Shown: in pieces, positions 34,473 through 43,693 of the stretch
How the letters are laid out: every line of letters begins with the position of its first letter
Position numbering within the stretch: the stretch's first letter is position 1
Origin: Symbiodinium natans
Lineage: Eukaryota; Sar; Dinophyceae; Suessiales; Symbiodiniaceae
DNA: 64,000 nucleotides
NCBI GenBank assembly: GCA_905221605.1
Contig: CAJNDS010000265.1
Span: 62,001-126,000, forward strand
Reading direction: 5' to 3'
The notes under the pieces: generated by a model
Database searches by the model: none
What the model saw: only the letters and a program-made list of their open reading frames with translations
Told to the model about the DNA's origin: nothing
Program-made: the position numbers and the translations under genes

Positions 34473-34479
34473 GAGGGGG
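34473..34479 (+). other. Polypurine tract
   Basis: GAGGGGG lies directly before the LTR start TGTGTAAAA, which is where plus-strand DNA synthesis of an LTR element is primed. Confidence 0.75.
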
Positions 34480-35072
34480 TGTGTAAAATTCACCTGTAGT
34501 GTTTGCCCAGTTGGTGCCATGTGGTGTTTGACCATACAGAGAGAAGCATGAGAGTTTTTTCTGCTGCATGACTTGGCATGAGCATGTTTGGTTTGTCCCA
34601 AAGCCCTTAAGCATGTGTGGCATGTCTTGCTTGACTTTGGCATGTTCTTGTCTTGTTGGCATGGCCTAGGATGAGTTTTGAAGCACTTGGAACTGCTTGA
34701 GAGCAGTAGTGAAGAAGTGCGTGTCAGAACTCTGAGGTTCTGTCTTGTTGCAACTCACTCCGTGTCCCCGCCACTTCGTTCGTTGCCGTTGGACGTGTAG
34801 GATGGGAGTAGGAGTGCAGAGTGGACTCTGAAGCTTCGCTGTTTTGCTGTTCGGAAGTGACCTGAAGTCCCCGAGGTGTAGACCAAAGCAGTTGCGTTGT
34901 TCTTTTGCTTTACCTCCTTTGTAGAACAAAGTTGAGATGGAATTCGTAGCTTTTTGGAGCCCTTAGCTCTTGGAGAGAGCTTGCTGCAAGAACTGAAGCT
35001 TGCTGAACACTTTGGTGTTTGGCTCAAGTGCGAAGTGAAAAAGAGACTGCTGCGCGAGCTCTGCTTTTCACA
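34480..35072 (+). repeat. 3' LTR of the copia element
   Basis: 593 bp, beginning TGTGTAAAATTC and ending GCTTTTCACA, so the ends are TG...CA with short terminal inversions. It is identical to the inverted copy at 54370-54957 except for one cluster near 34835-34852 (a 5-base deletion and a neighbouring base). It contains a GGCATG-rich stretch (34565-34670) and TTTGGCTCAAG at about 35019-35029. Confidence 0.9.
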
Positions 35073-36336
35073 CCTTACGACAAGACTCTTAAAGGGGATA
35101 CTCTCCAACTTACCACTCAACTTTTTCCCTGCCTTATGTGCTCTGTGTCCGAACCGCCTGCAGCCAGATCTTCTTGGGGTCTTCGCTGTTTCGCAACTAA
35201 GTCACCTACCTGTCCCTCCGTGCTGTGCTCTGGTAGATTGGCCGGTGGGCACACTGTTCACTGTATATGCCTACAATGATCTCCTGGCTGTAAGGGCTGC
35301 GCATCCAACCTGTCACTGTTGGCTGGCCGTTCTGGCACCTGCAGCTCCTCAACCCAAGCGATTGGAATGACCCACCTTGCCCTGTTTTGCTTCTTGTAGC
35401 TGGCCTGTGTCCCTGTTGATGGTCAAATGCGTGCAAGCGATGAGAGAACGCAGTGGGCACCTCGAGTGTCGATCTTTCGTCCTGGCCAACTCACAAGGGG
35501 CAGTTGCAAGTCCTGTGTCGGCAGTACTTCCAAGCTTTTGCTCCGAACGCAAACATACTTCTGAAAATGCAGTAGGGACCCCCGCCCCTTCACTAATGCT
35601 TGGCTTTGGAAGCATGAGGGTCTTGTTCTCCAGTTTCACACTGCTATCGCGGTTTTGCATTCTAGGGAATGTGTTGGCGGGACTTTTTCATGGGTGCTGT
35701 GCAGTGCTGGCTCAGGTCAACTCTGTAGATCCGAGGTAGTCCACCGCCTTCCCAGGAAGGCATCACTAACATGGTTGAGGCATCCAGCCCTCAAAGCCAT
35801 ATGGAACGTCTTGCTCCGCTGCTTGTGATTGTCTCGCAGTTGAGCCCTACTTCGGCCTACTGTAGGCCCGCCTCCAGGCACGGCGATAGACACCTTCACG
35901 ACTGCCCATTGGATGCATTGCGTTGTATCCTCTTTGATGCGTGCACTGTGTGCTTGAGCCTGTGGTTAATTATAGAGCCGCGCGAAGGCCTCTCCGAGCC
36001 TCCGCAGGTGTACCTCTGGCGGCAACAACAGTCGAATTGGGGTTGTTGTTATACTCGCCTCCCTCACGTCGCTCCTGGAGTCGAGAATTATAGGGTTGCC
36101 CTCCCATCCCTGAGGGAAACCGCGAGAGTGGCTGCTGTTTGTCGGCGCTGGGGAGGTATCATCGGGGCTTGGGCATCGCGCAGGCGTTTTGTGACATCGA
36201 CGTCAACCTTCGCCAGTACACAGCGTGTTGTGCCCGTCGTGCGTGTGAACTGCACCCATTTCAAATTGCAGCTTCATGTTACGGAATTGCTGGACTTGGG
36301 TGTCGCGCGAATGCGAAACAATGCTATAGGTCAGCG
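35073..36336. other. No recognisable gene
   Basis: A 189-codon plus-strand frame (35771-36340) starts with ATG but has no recognised motif. Other frames are short. Confidence 0.4.
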
Positions 36337-37029
36337 TTAGATGTCACTATCCGAATGCCGATTGTCCTCAAGCAGATGCATGGTCTCGTCATCTAAATGC
36401 TCGAGAATGTCGGTAGCAATACGTTCATCGAGGAAGCACGCTACCCACTCCAGAATGACGGCATTATCATTAGGGACAGCATCGGACATCGCTTGCAAAA
36501 GCAAATTGACTCTATCGGCAGTGAAACGCCATGCAAGCAAAAGATGCTGCTCCAAATGTGCTTTTATGAGGTAAATTGGAAAATCTTCCTGGCGATGCAC
36601 AATGATTGGCCTGGCCCAGGCTAAAAGGGCATTCTGCTGTGGTCCAGGCGGACGTCTGAACATAGCCAGTAACGCCCCGTACTCCTGGGCAAGCTCGTTC
36701 CTCAAATCCTGCGAAAGATCTCGAAGGTGGTGTGCAAGCCAGGCACGATGACCTCCAACAGAGTGCGCGAGTTCGGCCGCAGCAACCATGGTGAGGGTCC
36801 GTTGATTAGGACGTCCTTGGGCTGCCGAGGCATCGCGGATTCCTTGCAGTACGAGGAGCTTGGTGAGCGATATCCAGCCAGCACTACAAGTGTGGCCGTG
36901 GCCTTCGAGGATGGGCTCGCTGGAAAAGATCTCCGGGTGCTCGTAAGGGTAACATCTTTCCCAGTCACCGTCGCCATCTCCATTGACAGCAGTGTAAAGG
37001 CTGCCACCAATGACCAACGAAGCAGCCAT
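36337..37029 (-). CDS. Hypothetical helical protein
   Basis: A 230-codon frame with an ATG in a good initiation context (GGCATGGCTGC). The sequence is predicted mostly helical by composition. It has Leu/Ala-rich segments (LLAWARPIIVHRQEDF and QHLLLAWRFTADRV) and an acidic end rich in Asp, Glu and His. No family was recognised. A faint resemblance to the minus-strand frame at 61785-62270 (an IIxH segment followed by LLLAW) was noted but is too short to trust. No intron signal is needed to read it. Confidence 0.4.
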   Translation of the reverse strand: MAASLVIGGSLYTAVNGDGDGDWERCYPYEHPEIFSSEPILEGHGHTCSAGWISLTKLLVLQGIRDASAAQGRPNQRTLTMVAAAELAHSVGGHRAWLAHHLRDLSQDLRNELAQEYGALLAMFRRPPGPQQNALLAWARPIIVHRQEDFPIYLIKAHLEQHLLLAWRFTADRVNLLLQAMSDAVPNDNAVILEWVACFLDERIATDILEHLDDETMHLLEDNRHSDSDI

Positions 37030-37173
37030 GCCGGGCAGTTAGTTCGGGTGTGAGCCCTGGCGGCACAGAACAATGGGGCAAGTTAGCGGGTAATACCATC
37101 ACTCCTTTATGTTCGCGGCTGAGAGGGCTATGAGCCACAGAAACAAACTGTCAATCCATGCGGGCGACTAGGG

Positions 37174-37429
37174 CGTGTGAGTGCGGGCGCACTCACGTAC
37201 CCAACATCAAATCACTCCCGCACCCTCACAAGATTCTCCGCAGGTAATACTCGGGAGCAAGGGAGCAACCCGAACGGGAGCTCCTGAGCCGCTTCACCGA
37301 GCCCCTGCTCGGAAATTGCGGTGAGGGGTCACTGCTCGTCAAACTTGTGCAGAGAACGTAAATGGATCAACTGCCTTGAGAAGAGATGCAGGTTCCTACA
37401 CCGCCGTGTGAGTGCGGGCGCACTCACGT
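37174..37429. repeat. Pair of identical 20-bp palindromes
   Basis: GTGAGTGCGGGCGCACTCAC (8-bp arms, 4-base loop) occurs at 37177-37196 and again at 37408-37427. The identity extends to 25 bases in both copies. The 207 bases between them are unrelated to the flanks. Confidence 0.9.
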
Positions 37430-38067
37430 GGCATGAGCAACTCAACCGTCCTCCTCCACTTGCCCAGTGACTGGGGTCCTAGCCTGGCTAGAGGAGGGGA
37501 TGACAAATAAGCCATCGGGCATTCCAATGTAGGAAATGTTGCTAAAGCTCGCGTGGCCTTTTAACAGCCAAGCTGAGTTCCTAGAGGTTCACGCTTCAGT
37601 CGTTTCAGATATGTGACAAGCCTGGTGTGCGATCGCCCAGCAATGAAAAGCAATACATCTGCTGATCTTCATTGTTGAATGATGTCCTGTAGCGTGTCTA
37701 TTTGTTCTATGTCACGGACAAAAAACTTGCTTGAAAGTACCTTGACCCTGATTGAAACTGTCCTGTGCCCGGGTGGCATGTGCAGCTGCTTTTTGCGTGC
37801 GCTGAGCTTTGACTTGCCCGCAGAGAAGTGCCAGAGAACTCTTTGCTGGAGACTTACAAGTTGTGGGTCAACGTTGCTGTTGAGTGTTTCGAACCAGTTT
37901 GGTGCTGTGACGGAATGTTTTGGGGTGGCCTTGAAGGTGGCATGGCGCCGAAAACGCAGCGCAGGAACCCGGAGAAAGAAGCATCCCTCACGCGCTTGCC
38001 AAGTGCTGTGCAAAGCGTCCCTCATTTTTGGTCCCGAAAAAGGGATACAATTTCGGGTCCTTACAAG

Positions 38068-40215
38068 GGGCCTCCACAGTGTCAGTAGAAGGATTCAAGT
38101 GGCTTTAAGCGTTGAGGCAACACCACATGCGCCACGTGTGTGTTGGGTAAGCAAGACAGTCGCCTTTCAGGCCTTCGGGACATTCTTGCTGAATGAGACT
38201 GGACGCATGCCCGTGAGGTGTCGTTGGGCTCATGCAAGCTGCTTTGGAAAATCTGAAGCGGATACGTAGTGAAATAAGAAATGTGAGCAGGCGGAAGCGA
38301 CGTTTGGAAAAGTGCTCCCATCCAGAGCCACTCCGACGCCGTGTGCTTCTGGTGTACATATACAGTGGGTACTGCAGCCAGGTTGCTGCAGATTTTCTGT
38401 TGAAGTGTCAATGTCATGGCCTCCTGAATGCAGAGTCGGATGCTGTTGCCGATGTGGAGACTTTGTACATTCAAGCACCTTTGGATGAACTAGTCGCGTT
38501 GGAGACCGATCCATTGTCTCAGTGCTCTGCAGCAGACGTTCACGTGGCGATGGAGTATGTGGTCCAGCACAGACTGCGCTCTTGGGTGGAGCATCTGAAT
38601 TGCGACAAAGGCGTCGCGCCAAGCCGTGCCATGTTGACAGCCCATGCCGGGCAGTGCATTCCAGACATTGTGCCTGCAGAGATTCGCCAGCGTTTGGAGC
38701 GTCAGCTTCATGGGCCAGCGCGGGGCCAGCGCAAATGGTTGAGCAGGTTTCGGCGTCGCTGGAAGTGCCGTGTTGGGGCCTTGCCTGTGGCCGACGATGA
38801 TCCCGCCGACCTGGAGCAAAAGGCATTGAGGGTCAAAGCCAATAAGCGCATGTATGCCCTCCTGAGTTGGATTTTTGTTTGGTTTCCTTCTTCTGTCTTG
38901 CGTTACCCAACGCCCTACAAACCAGGAGGCCGAAAAATAGACCAGTCAGTGTATGACTGTCGGGCTTGTAATGTTGCTGACAAGAAGGCGACGAAAGATT
39001 TCGTTTGTGCTGGCTGTGAGGACCCTGCTCGGGAGTTCTGGGTGTTGTACTTTTTGCTTTTTTTGGTCTGTTTTTCGGGGGCTGTTTCTGGGCCCGTTTT
39101 TTTGGCCCCCGTGCCAGGCGTCCTATTGAAAAACAAAGAAAAACAGAATTTTGGGACCAATTTTTGGGGCCCATTTTTGGCCCCCCATTTTTGCGTGTTT
39201 TTTGGCGCTAGGTTTGTGTCTCCTTTTGCGCAGGCTTTGGCGTACTGGCAGTGGCTTGGTTTTGCCAGATTGGAAGCAGTGACTGCGGGGCAGGAGCCTT
39301 TGATCGTGAATGTTGATGAGACCAGCATCAGCTTCGTGACAGGCCTCAAAGGGACTGTCATCAAGGCCTGCAAGGGCAAGCGGGCTCGAGAAGCCGCGAG
39401 CTTGTCACAGCGCCGCAGCAACTTCACATACTTGGCAGCCATCACCCCAGATCCTGCCATCCAGCCCTTTCTACCGCAGTTTGTTTTGCTGAATGAGCAC
39501 CAAATATCGAAAGAGGAGTTGGCAGCGGCTGTGAGATCGGCTCCACCCAATGTCCGTATGTTGCGGCGGCCGTCCGCGTGGTGTGACAATGCGGTCATGC
39601 GCCAATATCTCTCCGCGCTCCGTGCTTCTTTGCAGACAGCAGCGCCCGACAGGTACGCCATTTTGCTCTTGGACGTGGCAAGAGCACACGTCCACAACAG
39701 CATTCGAGACCACGCCAAGCGATGCCGTGTGCGACTCGTGTATGTGCCGGCAGGAACAACTAAATATTTGCAACCGTGTGATTTGCAGCTGTTTCATTCT
39801 TTCAAACGAGTCTTGGAAGAAGTTTGGCGTGAGAGGAAAGGACACGCCGTAATTGGGGCGCTGACAATGCAGTTTCGTTTGGGTGTTTTGTTTGAAGCCA
39901 TGAAACGTGTGCTAGCAACACGTAAGTGGGAGAAAGCATTTCAACTTGCTGGAGTGCTTGGAGACCAACGCTCCATCAAACGATCTCTTCTGGATGTGCT
40001 GGGCTGGACACAAGTTCCAGAAATCCCCGTACGCCCACCATCCTTGGCAGATGCTGCACGCATCTTCCCGCGGCGTATGAAGATAGATACGATGTCTTAC
40101 ATCTACTGGCACAAGGATCGACCTCTTCCAGACGAAGCCCGGCGCAATTTGCCGTGCCTGGACTGACGTGCTGAGACCACACAGACTGCGCGGAAAACTT
40201 GCACTGTGGAGGCCC
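38068..40215 (+). mobile_element. Pogo/Tigger-like DNA transposon
   Basis: An inverted repeat, GGGCCTCCACAGTG (38068-38081) and its complement (40202-40215), tightly brackets the transposase frame. Outward of it the two sides still resemble each other (TTTTTCGGGACC on one, TTTTTGGGTCCC on the other, both read from inside outward). The true terminal repeats may therefore reach about 38030 and 40262. No target-site duplication could be fixed by eye. Confidence 0.6.
38232..40166 (+). CDS. DDE-superfamily transposase, pogo/Tigger type
   Basis: A 644-codon frame starting with ATG. The catalytic domain shows the triad Asp362 (NVDETSISFV), Asp481 (LLLDVARAHVH) and Asp517 (YLQPCDLQLFHSFK), with 35 residues between the last two. 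The preceding PAGTTKYLQP is the usual signature of DDE_1 enzymes, which cut and rejoin transposon ends. Residues about 205-335 (38850-39230) do not fit the family: they are Phe/Gly-rich, encoded by T- and G-runs, and include two CxxC pairs. This is either an unremoved in-frame intron or an insertion. The N-terminal part is basic and likely carries the DNA-binding region. Confidence 0.8.
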   Translation: MQAALENLKRIRSEIRNVSRRKRRLEKCSHPEPLRRRVLLVYIYSGYCSQVAADFLLKCQCHGLLNAESDAVADVETLYIQAPLDELVALETDPLSQCSAADVHVAMEYVVQHRLRSWVEHLNCDKGVAPSRAMLTAHAGQCIPDIVPAEIRQRLERQLHGPARGQRKWLSRFRRRWKCRVGALPVADDDPADLEQKALRVKANKRMYALLSWIFVWFPSSVLRYPTPYKPGGRKIDQSVYDCRACNVADKKATKDFVCAGCEDPAREFWVLYFLLFLVCFSGAVSGPVFLAPVPGVLLKNKEKQNFGTNFWGPFLAPHFCVFFGARFVSPFAQALAYWQWLGFARLEAVTAGQEPLIVNVDETSISFVTGLKGTVIKACKGKRAREAASLSQRRSNFTYLAAITPDPAIQPFLPQFVLLNEHQISKEELAAAVRSAPPNVRMLRRPSAWCDNAVMRQYLSALRASLQTAAPDRYAILLLDVARAHVHNSIRDHAKRCRVRLVYVPAGTTKYLQPCDLQLFHSFKRVLEEVWRERKGHAVIGALTMQFRLGVLFEAMKRVLATRKWEKAFQLAGVLGDQRSIKRSLLDVLGWTQVPEIPVRPPSLADAARIFPRRMKIDTMSYIYWHKDRPLPDEARRNLPCLD

Positions 40216-40469
40216 GGTTTGGCGGCTCCAGGTTTTTGCAGGTTTTTGGGTCCCTAAACAGGCCCCCCCAAAACGTGCTAGCGAACCCAGCTTTCACAGC
40301 ACTGACAGAAATTGTTTCAGCAGCGTTCGGCTTGTAAGTCGATGACAATCGCGTTTTGAGATTTCCGTGATCCTTCGTGGGTTGCTTGCTAAGCGTGCGC
40401 CCCGTGCTGCGCTTTAGACGTTATTGCCTGCTCGTTGTCAAAATGCTCATCGAGCCGGAAAAGGGTCGA

Positions 40470-40870
40470 GCGCTGCGTTCTTCGCGTCCATTTTCCCAAA
40501 AGTGTGGGTCCTTGGAATGCCTGGCTGGCTTGAGTGCTGTGTTCTTGGCGCTCATTTTCCCAAAGGTGTGGGTGCTGTAAATGGCTGCTTCTTTCGCGTG
40601 CTCGTTTGGGTCAAGAATTGATTTCAGGCCTCACGTTCCTGTGGCACCTGTGGTGTTGATCGGTGTCGACAGACTGGCTTCTTTGTGTGTTCTTCGCGTT
40701 CATTTTCCCAAAGGTATGGGTCCTGAAAATGGCTGCTGCTTTTGCGTGTTTCCTTGGGGTGATTACCTCACATTCCTGGTCGAAGGTGGGTCTGGGCATG
40801 CAGGCTCTATTGAGTGCTGGGTTCGTGGTGTTGGCCCTCCCAAAGGTGTCGGTCCACAAGTGGTCCTCAT
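40470..40870 (+). repeat. Degenerate repeat containing CATTTTCCCAAAGGTGTGGG
   Basis: Units at about 40490, 40553, 40701 and (weaker) 40845 share CATTTTCCCAAAxGTxTGGGT and nearby GGCTGCTTCTTT. They lie between the transposon and the multi-ORF block. No gene is supported in 40216-41121. Confidence 0.65.
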
Positions 40871-41121
40871 TGGCTGCTGCCTTTGCAGGTTTGATTGGAT
40901 TCACAGCTGCTGTTGTCTTGACCGATTTGGAAAGTTGTAACCATTGATCATGTTATACTGCTGATGTAGTCTCCAACTAAAGGGAGCTGAGTCAGGGGAA
41001 GTTGGGAGCAAGCTTGTTGTTGTGTGACATTCTTTGCGCTGGACGGCACGGCTCTCAGGCAAGACTGCCCAGTCTTCCTCTACCTTGCCCCATCAATTGG
41101 GTAGGCTGCCTCTTCTTCGCC

Positions 41122-41988
41122 ATGGCATTGCAAGAGCCCCTTGGCCTGGAGAACCTGCAGCCTCCTCCATTGGTCGCCCCTCCGCTCGTAGCTGGGCGTG
41201 AAAACACCTGGATTACGGCGAGCCATGGCAGTTCAACCCTCCCCTTTGTTGTATCCCGGCCGAGTGCGGATGCAGGGGAAGCCAACTCGATAGTGCTTCT
41301 CCTCCCTGGTTGTGGACATTTCTATGTGGAGAATATGCACCCACTGCCTTGGCAAGGGGCCATCGAGTATCTGTGGAGCAACCTGGCTTTCAAAAAGGCC
41401 GTCATTGCCTGCGCATGGCCTGTGGCGGGACAAGCAGGCTCACCGCCTGCCTGGATGCTGCCTGACGGTGCTGCCTGGACCAAGGCAGTGTATACAATGG
41501 AAATTCTACCGCTCCTACTGGCCGTCCAACGTGATGCGAGCCCTCGCATCTCCTTGCCCACATATCTCATGGGCCTTGGCTCTGGAGGAACCATCACTTA
41601 CCAGATTGCAATTTCCGAGGCCCATGCGACCTTCCGGGCTTGTGTTTGCATGGGCCCCATTAGGCTGCCTTCTTTGCTGCCAGCCCCAACGGGCGGGGAG
41701 ACACGAATTTTAGTCTATGGCGGAAAGGACGTAGAGACCTTTCAGCACCACCTTCGGATGTGCTACTCGGTGCGGGGCAATCATCGCGTGCCTCCTGTCA
41801 CAGAAGCCCTTTCCGAAGACTCACACTTTACCGCCTTCAAGGGCTACGGACGCACGCAGTACCCCTGGGCCCCCGGCCTCACAATCCGCCAGGTGGTTAT
41901 CGGCAAGGACCCGGAGCATGTGGTGTGGCCTGCATTGCTGAGCGATCCTGATTGGCTGCTGGCGGACCATATCGAGCTCCCGGAGTAG
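41122..41988 (+). CDS. Alpha/beta-hydrolase-like protein (ORF A)
   Basis: 288 residues from an ATG in a strong context (GCCATGGCA); the frame is open further upstream from a TTG. The layout fits an alpha/beta hydrolase: a beta strand then PGCGHFY (about 60-75), a nucleophile-elbow-like YLMGLGSGGT with Ser154, Asp203 in YGGKDVE, and His266 in DPEHVVW, in the order Ser-Asp-His. The elbow reads L-G-S-G-G, so the first Gly of GxSxG is replaced by Leu. Activity is therefore uncertain. The block DASPRISLP (about 138-146) is encoded by an 18-base palindrome that recurs in the decayed copies. No specific substrate can be named. Confidence 0.45.
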   Translation: MALQEPLGLENLQPPPLVAPPLVAGRENTWITASHGSSTLPFVVSRPSADAGEANSIVLLLPGCGHFYVENMHPLPWQGAIEYLWSNLAFKKAVIACAWPVAGQAGSPPAWMLPDGAAWTKAVYTMEILPLLLAVQRDASPRISLPTYLMGLGSGGTITYQIAISEAHATFRACVCMGPIRLPSLLPAPTGGETRILVYGGKDVETFQHHLRMCYSVRGNHRVPPVTEALSEDSHFTAFKGYGRTQYPWAPGLTIRQVVIGKDPEHVVWPALLSDPDWLLADHIELPE

Positions 41989-42511
41989 TCGTCGGGGCAG
42001 GGTAGAGAGTGCCTTCCTTTTTCCATTTTAATCGATTTATGCGCGCCGGCCCTTGTGTTGCCGCTACAAACAGACCAGCAACCGAGGTACGCCTGCATTC
42101 TGGTGTACTACTGTGCACGGACAAAGTAAAGGATGCCATCGTCTCCAGGTCATTGCTTTGTACATGCAGCACATTGCAGCCACAAGTAACAGCCACCTGC
42201 GATGACACGCTGCATCCCTTTTCAGGTTGCGCGTTGGATGTGCCCTGGCTCAAGCTAAGGGTGGCTGGCTGACTGAACGAGGAACCCATTGTGTAGAGGG
42301 TTGTAACGCTCCTGACTGGTTTTTTCTCGCCTTTCTGCTTCTTCTCTCCTGTGTGCTGTGCTTTTTGTTTGGTCCTCCCTTTCCTGGAGTCCCTCCCTAG
42401 TTTTTGTAAGGGCTTTCCAGGGATCTTGGTGTCTGGAGGTTGCCTCGTGGTTCTCCGCTGTCTGTGGGGTAGTCACATGAGTTTGGCCTGCCATGTTCGG
42501 TGAGTGATGCC
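41989..42511. other. Spacer between ORF A and ORF B
   Basis: No coding frame is supported. A CT-rich stretch occupies about 42310-42400. Confidence 0.5.
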
Positions 42512-43693
42512 ATGGAGTCGTATGCCTGTCAACCGTACGCGATCCGGGTTGGAGCGCAAGTGCTCCAAGTCCACGTTGCCAGGAGAGGGCAACTCACTGC
42601 ACTTGCCACTTTAGGGACCAGTGATATCGCAATGACCAGGCAGATGCAAGCCGGCGTCATCCTGCCTCACGAACTCGATGCTGCCGGTTGGTGCCGATAC
42701 TTTCCGCCGGAAATACAACCCTTGTTGTGTCTGGACCATTCTGCCTTTTTGAGAAACAGCAACGCCGTCTGCTTCGCCCGGCAACCCACGGTTCGCTGTT
42801 TTCTCCTGCATGCATGGAGGCCAGGCATCGGCATCATGCAGCATAGCAGTGCCCTCATGGGGCGAGCGGTGTCCACGCACAGTGCTTTGCCTGGTGACGC
42901 GATAGACCTTCCCCCTTGGGCGAGTGTTGTCACCGAACAAGGAGCGGGTAGGGAGACAGCCCTGTCTCCCGGGCCCTGGCAAACTCCATCACCTAATCCA
43001 CCTAGGGTCTGCTGGCCGGATAATAGTCCTCGCCCTCCCATACCGCCGATTCCTCCACGTGTTGGAGAATACCCAGTGGGTGAGGTCAGTAGGATCGAGC
43101 CGCGAATTCCACATGGGAGGCCACCTCCCGCGCCAGTTGCAGCCGACCTGCCACCTTGGCAGGTCCCTAGCCACCCAGGTCCACAGGTCCTTGCGGCGAC
43201 CGCAATGCAGGCTATATGCCAGCTTCGCACTCTCAGTGCTGACCATGCGCCGGGGCCTCAGGAGCCTCACAACCTCGCGCAGGCACTAGAAAGTAATCAG
43301 AATTTCCCTGAGCCCACCCCTAGCGGCGTACTGCCATTGAAACTGGCCTCGGGAGCCATTTCCGGCGAACCGCCTGAGCCGCAAGGTCTCCACCCAGAGA
43401 TTGACTACAATGCATTACTCGGCTGCCTACTTCCACAGCTCCGGGCTGCTGAGTCCGCAGGAGCCCATGTCCTGCTCTTGGTCACGGATAGTCGCTGCTT
43501 CTTGTCTATTCCGCACTTCCCCTACTTTGTCCGGCATTTGGTAGCACGCATGCAGTGGGAAGGCCCGTTTAAGGAGAGGTGGTTTCCCATCTTGGTTAAC
43601 ACCAAGGAAGCGGGGCTAGCTTCGGTGCACTTTACGTGGGCGGGCCTGAAATTCTGGCAGTCCTCAGAGTCCTTGCGCCAGGGGTGGTCTTGA
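42512..43693 (+). CDS. Unknown protein with Pro-rich linker (ORF B)
   Basis: 393 residues from ATG (context GATGCCATGGAG). Residues 1-115 form a compact region rich in aliphatic residues with several Cys and His. About 130-235 is a Pro-rich linker. The last 100 residues resemble a Rossmann-like start (AHVLLLVTDSRCFLSIPHF, FPILVNTKEAGLASVHFTWAG). That domain appears to continue in the next frame (ORF C), because the last 11 or so residues here lose the pattern. Taken alone no family was recognised; with ORF C it may be a glycosyltransferase-like module. Confidence 0.5.
   Translation: MESYACQPYAIRVGAQVLQVHVARRGQLTALATLGTSDIAMTRQMQAGVILPHELDAAGWCRYFPPEIQPLLCLDHSAFLRNSNAVCFARQPTVRCFLLHAWRPGIGIMQHSSALMGRAVSTHSALPGDAIDLPPWASVVTEQGAGRETALSPGPWQTPSPNPPRVCWPDNSPRPPIPPIPPRVGEYPVGEVSRIEPRIPHGRPPPAPVAADLPPWQVPSHPGPQVLAATAMQAICQLRTLSADHAPGPQEPHNLAQALESNQNFPEPTPSGVLPLKLASGAISGEPPEPQGLHPEIDYNALLGCLLPQLRAAESAGAHVLLLVTDSRCFLSIPHFPYFVRHLVARMQWEGPFKERWFPILVNTKEAGLASVHFTWAGLKFWQSSESLRQGWS

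Larger units (their letters stand above)
26268..35072 (+). mobile_element. Ty1/copia-type LTR retrotransposon lacking its 5' LTR
   Basis: The order protease, integrase, reverse transcriptase, RNase H is the copia order. Gag with protease is in one frame and the rest in a second, overlapping frame. A polypurine tract and a 593-bp LTR follow directly. No matching LTR was found upstream of Gag; the only other copy in the window is inverted at 54370-54957. All visible catalytic motifs are intact, so the coding part looks recent. Confidence 0.9.
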
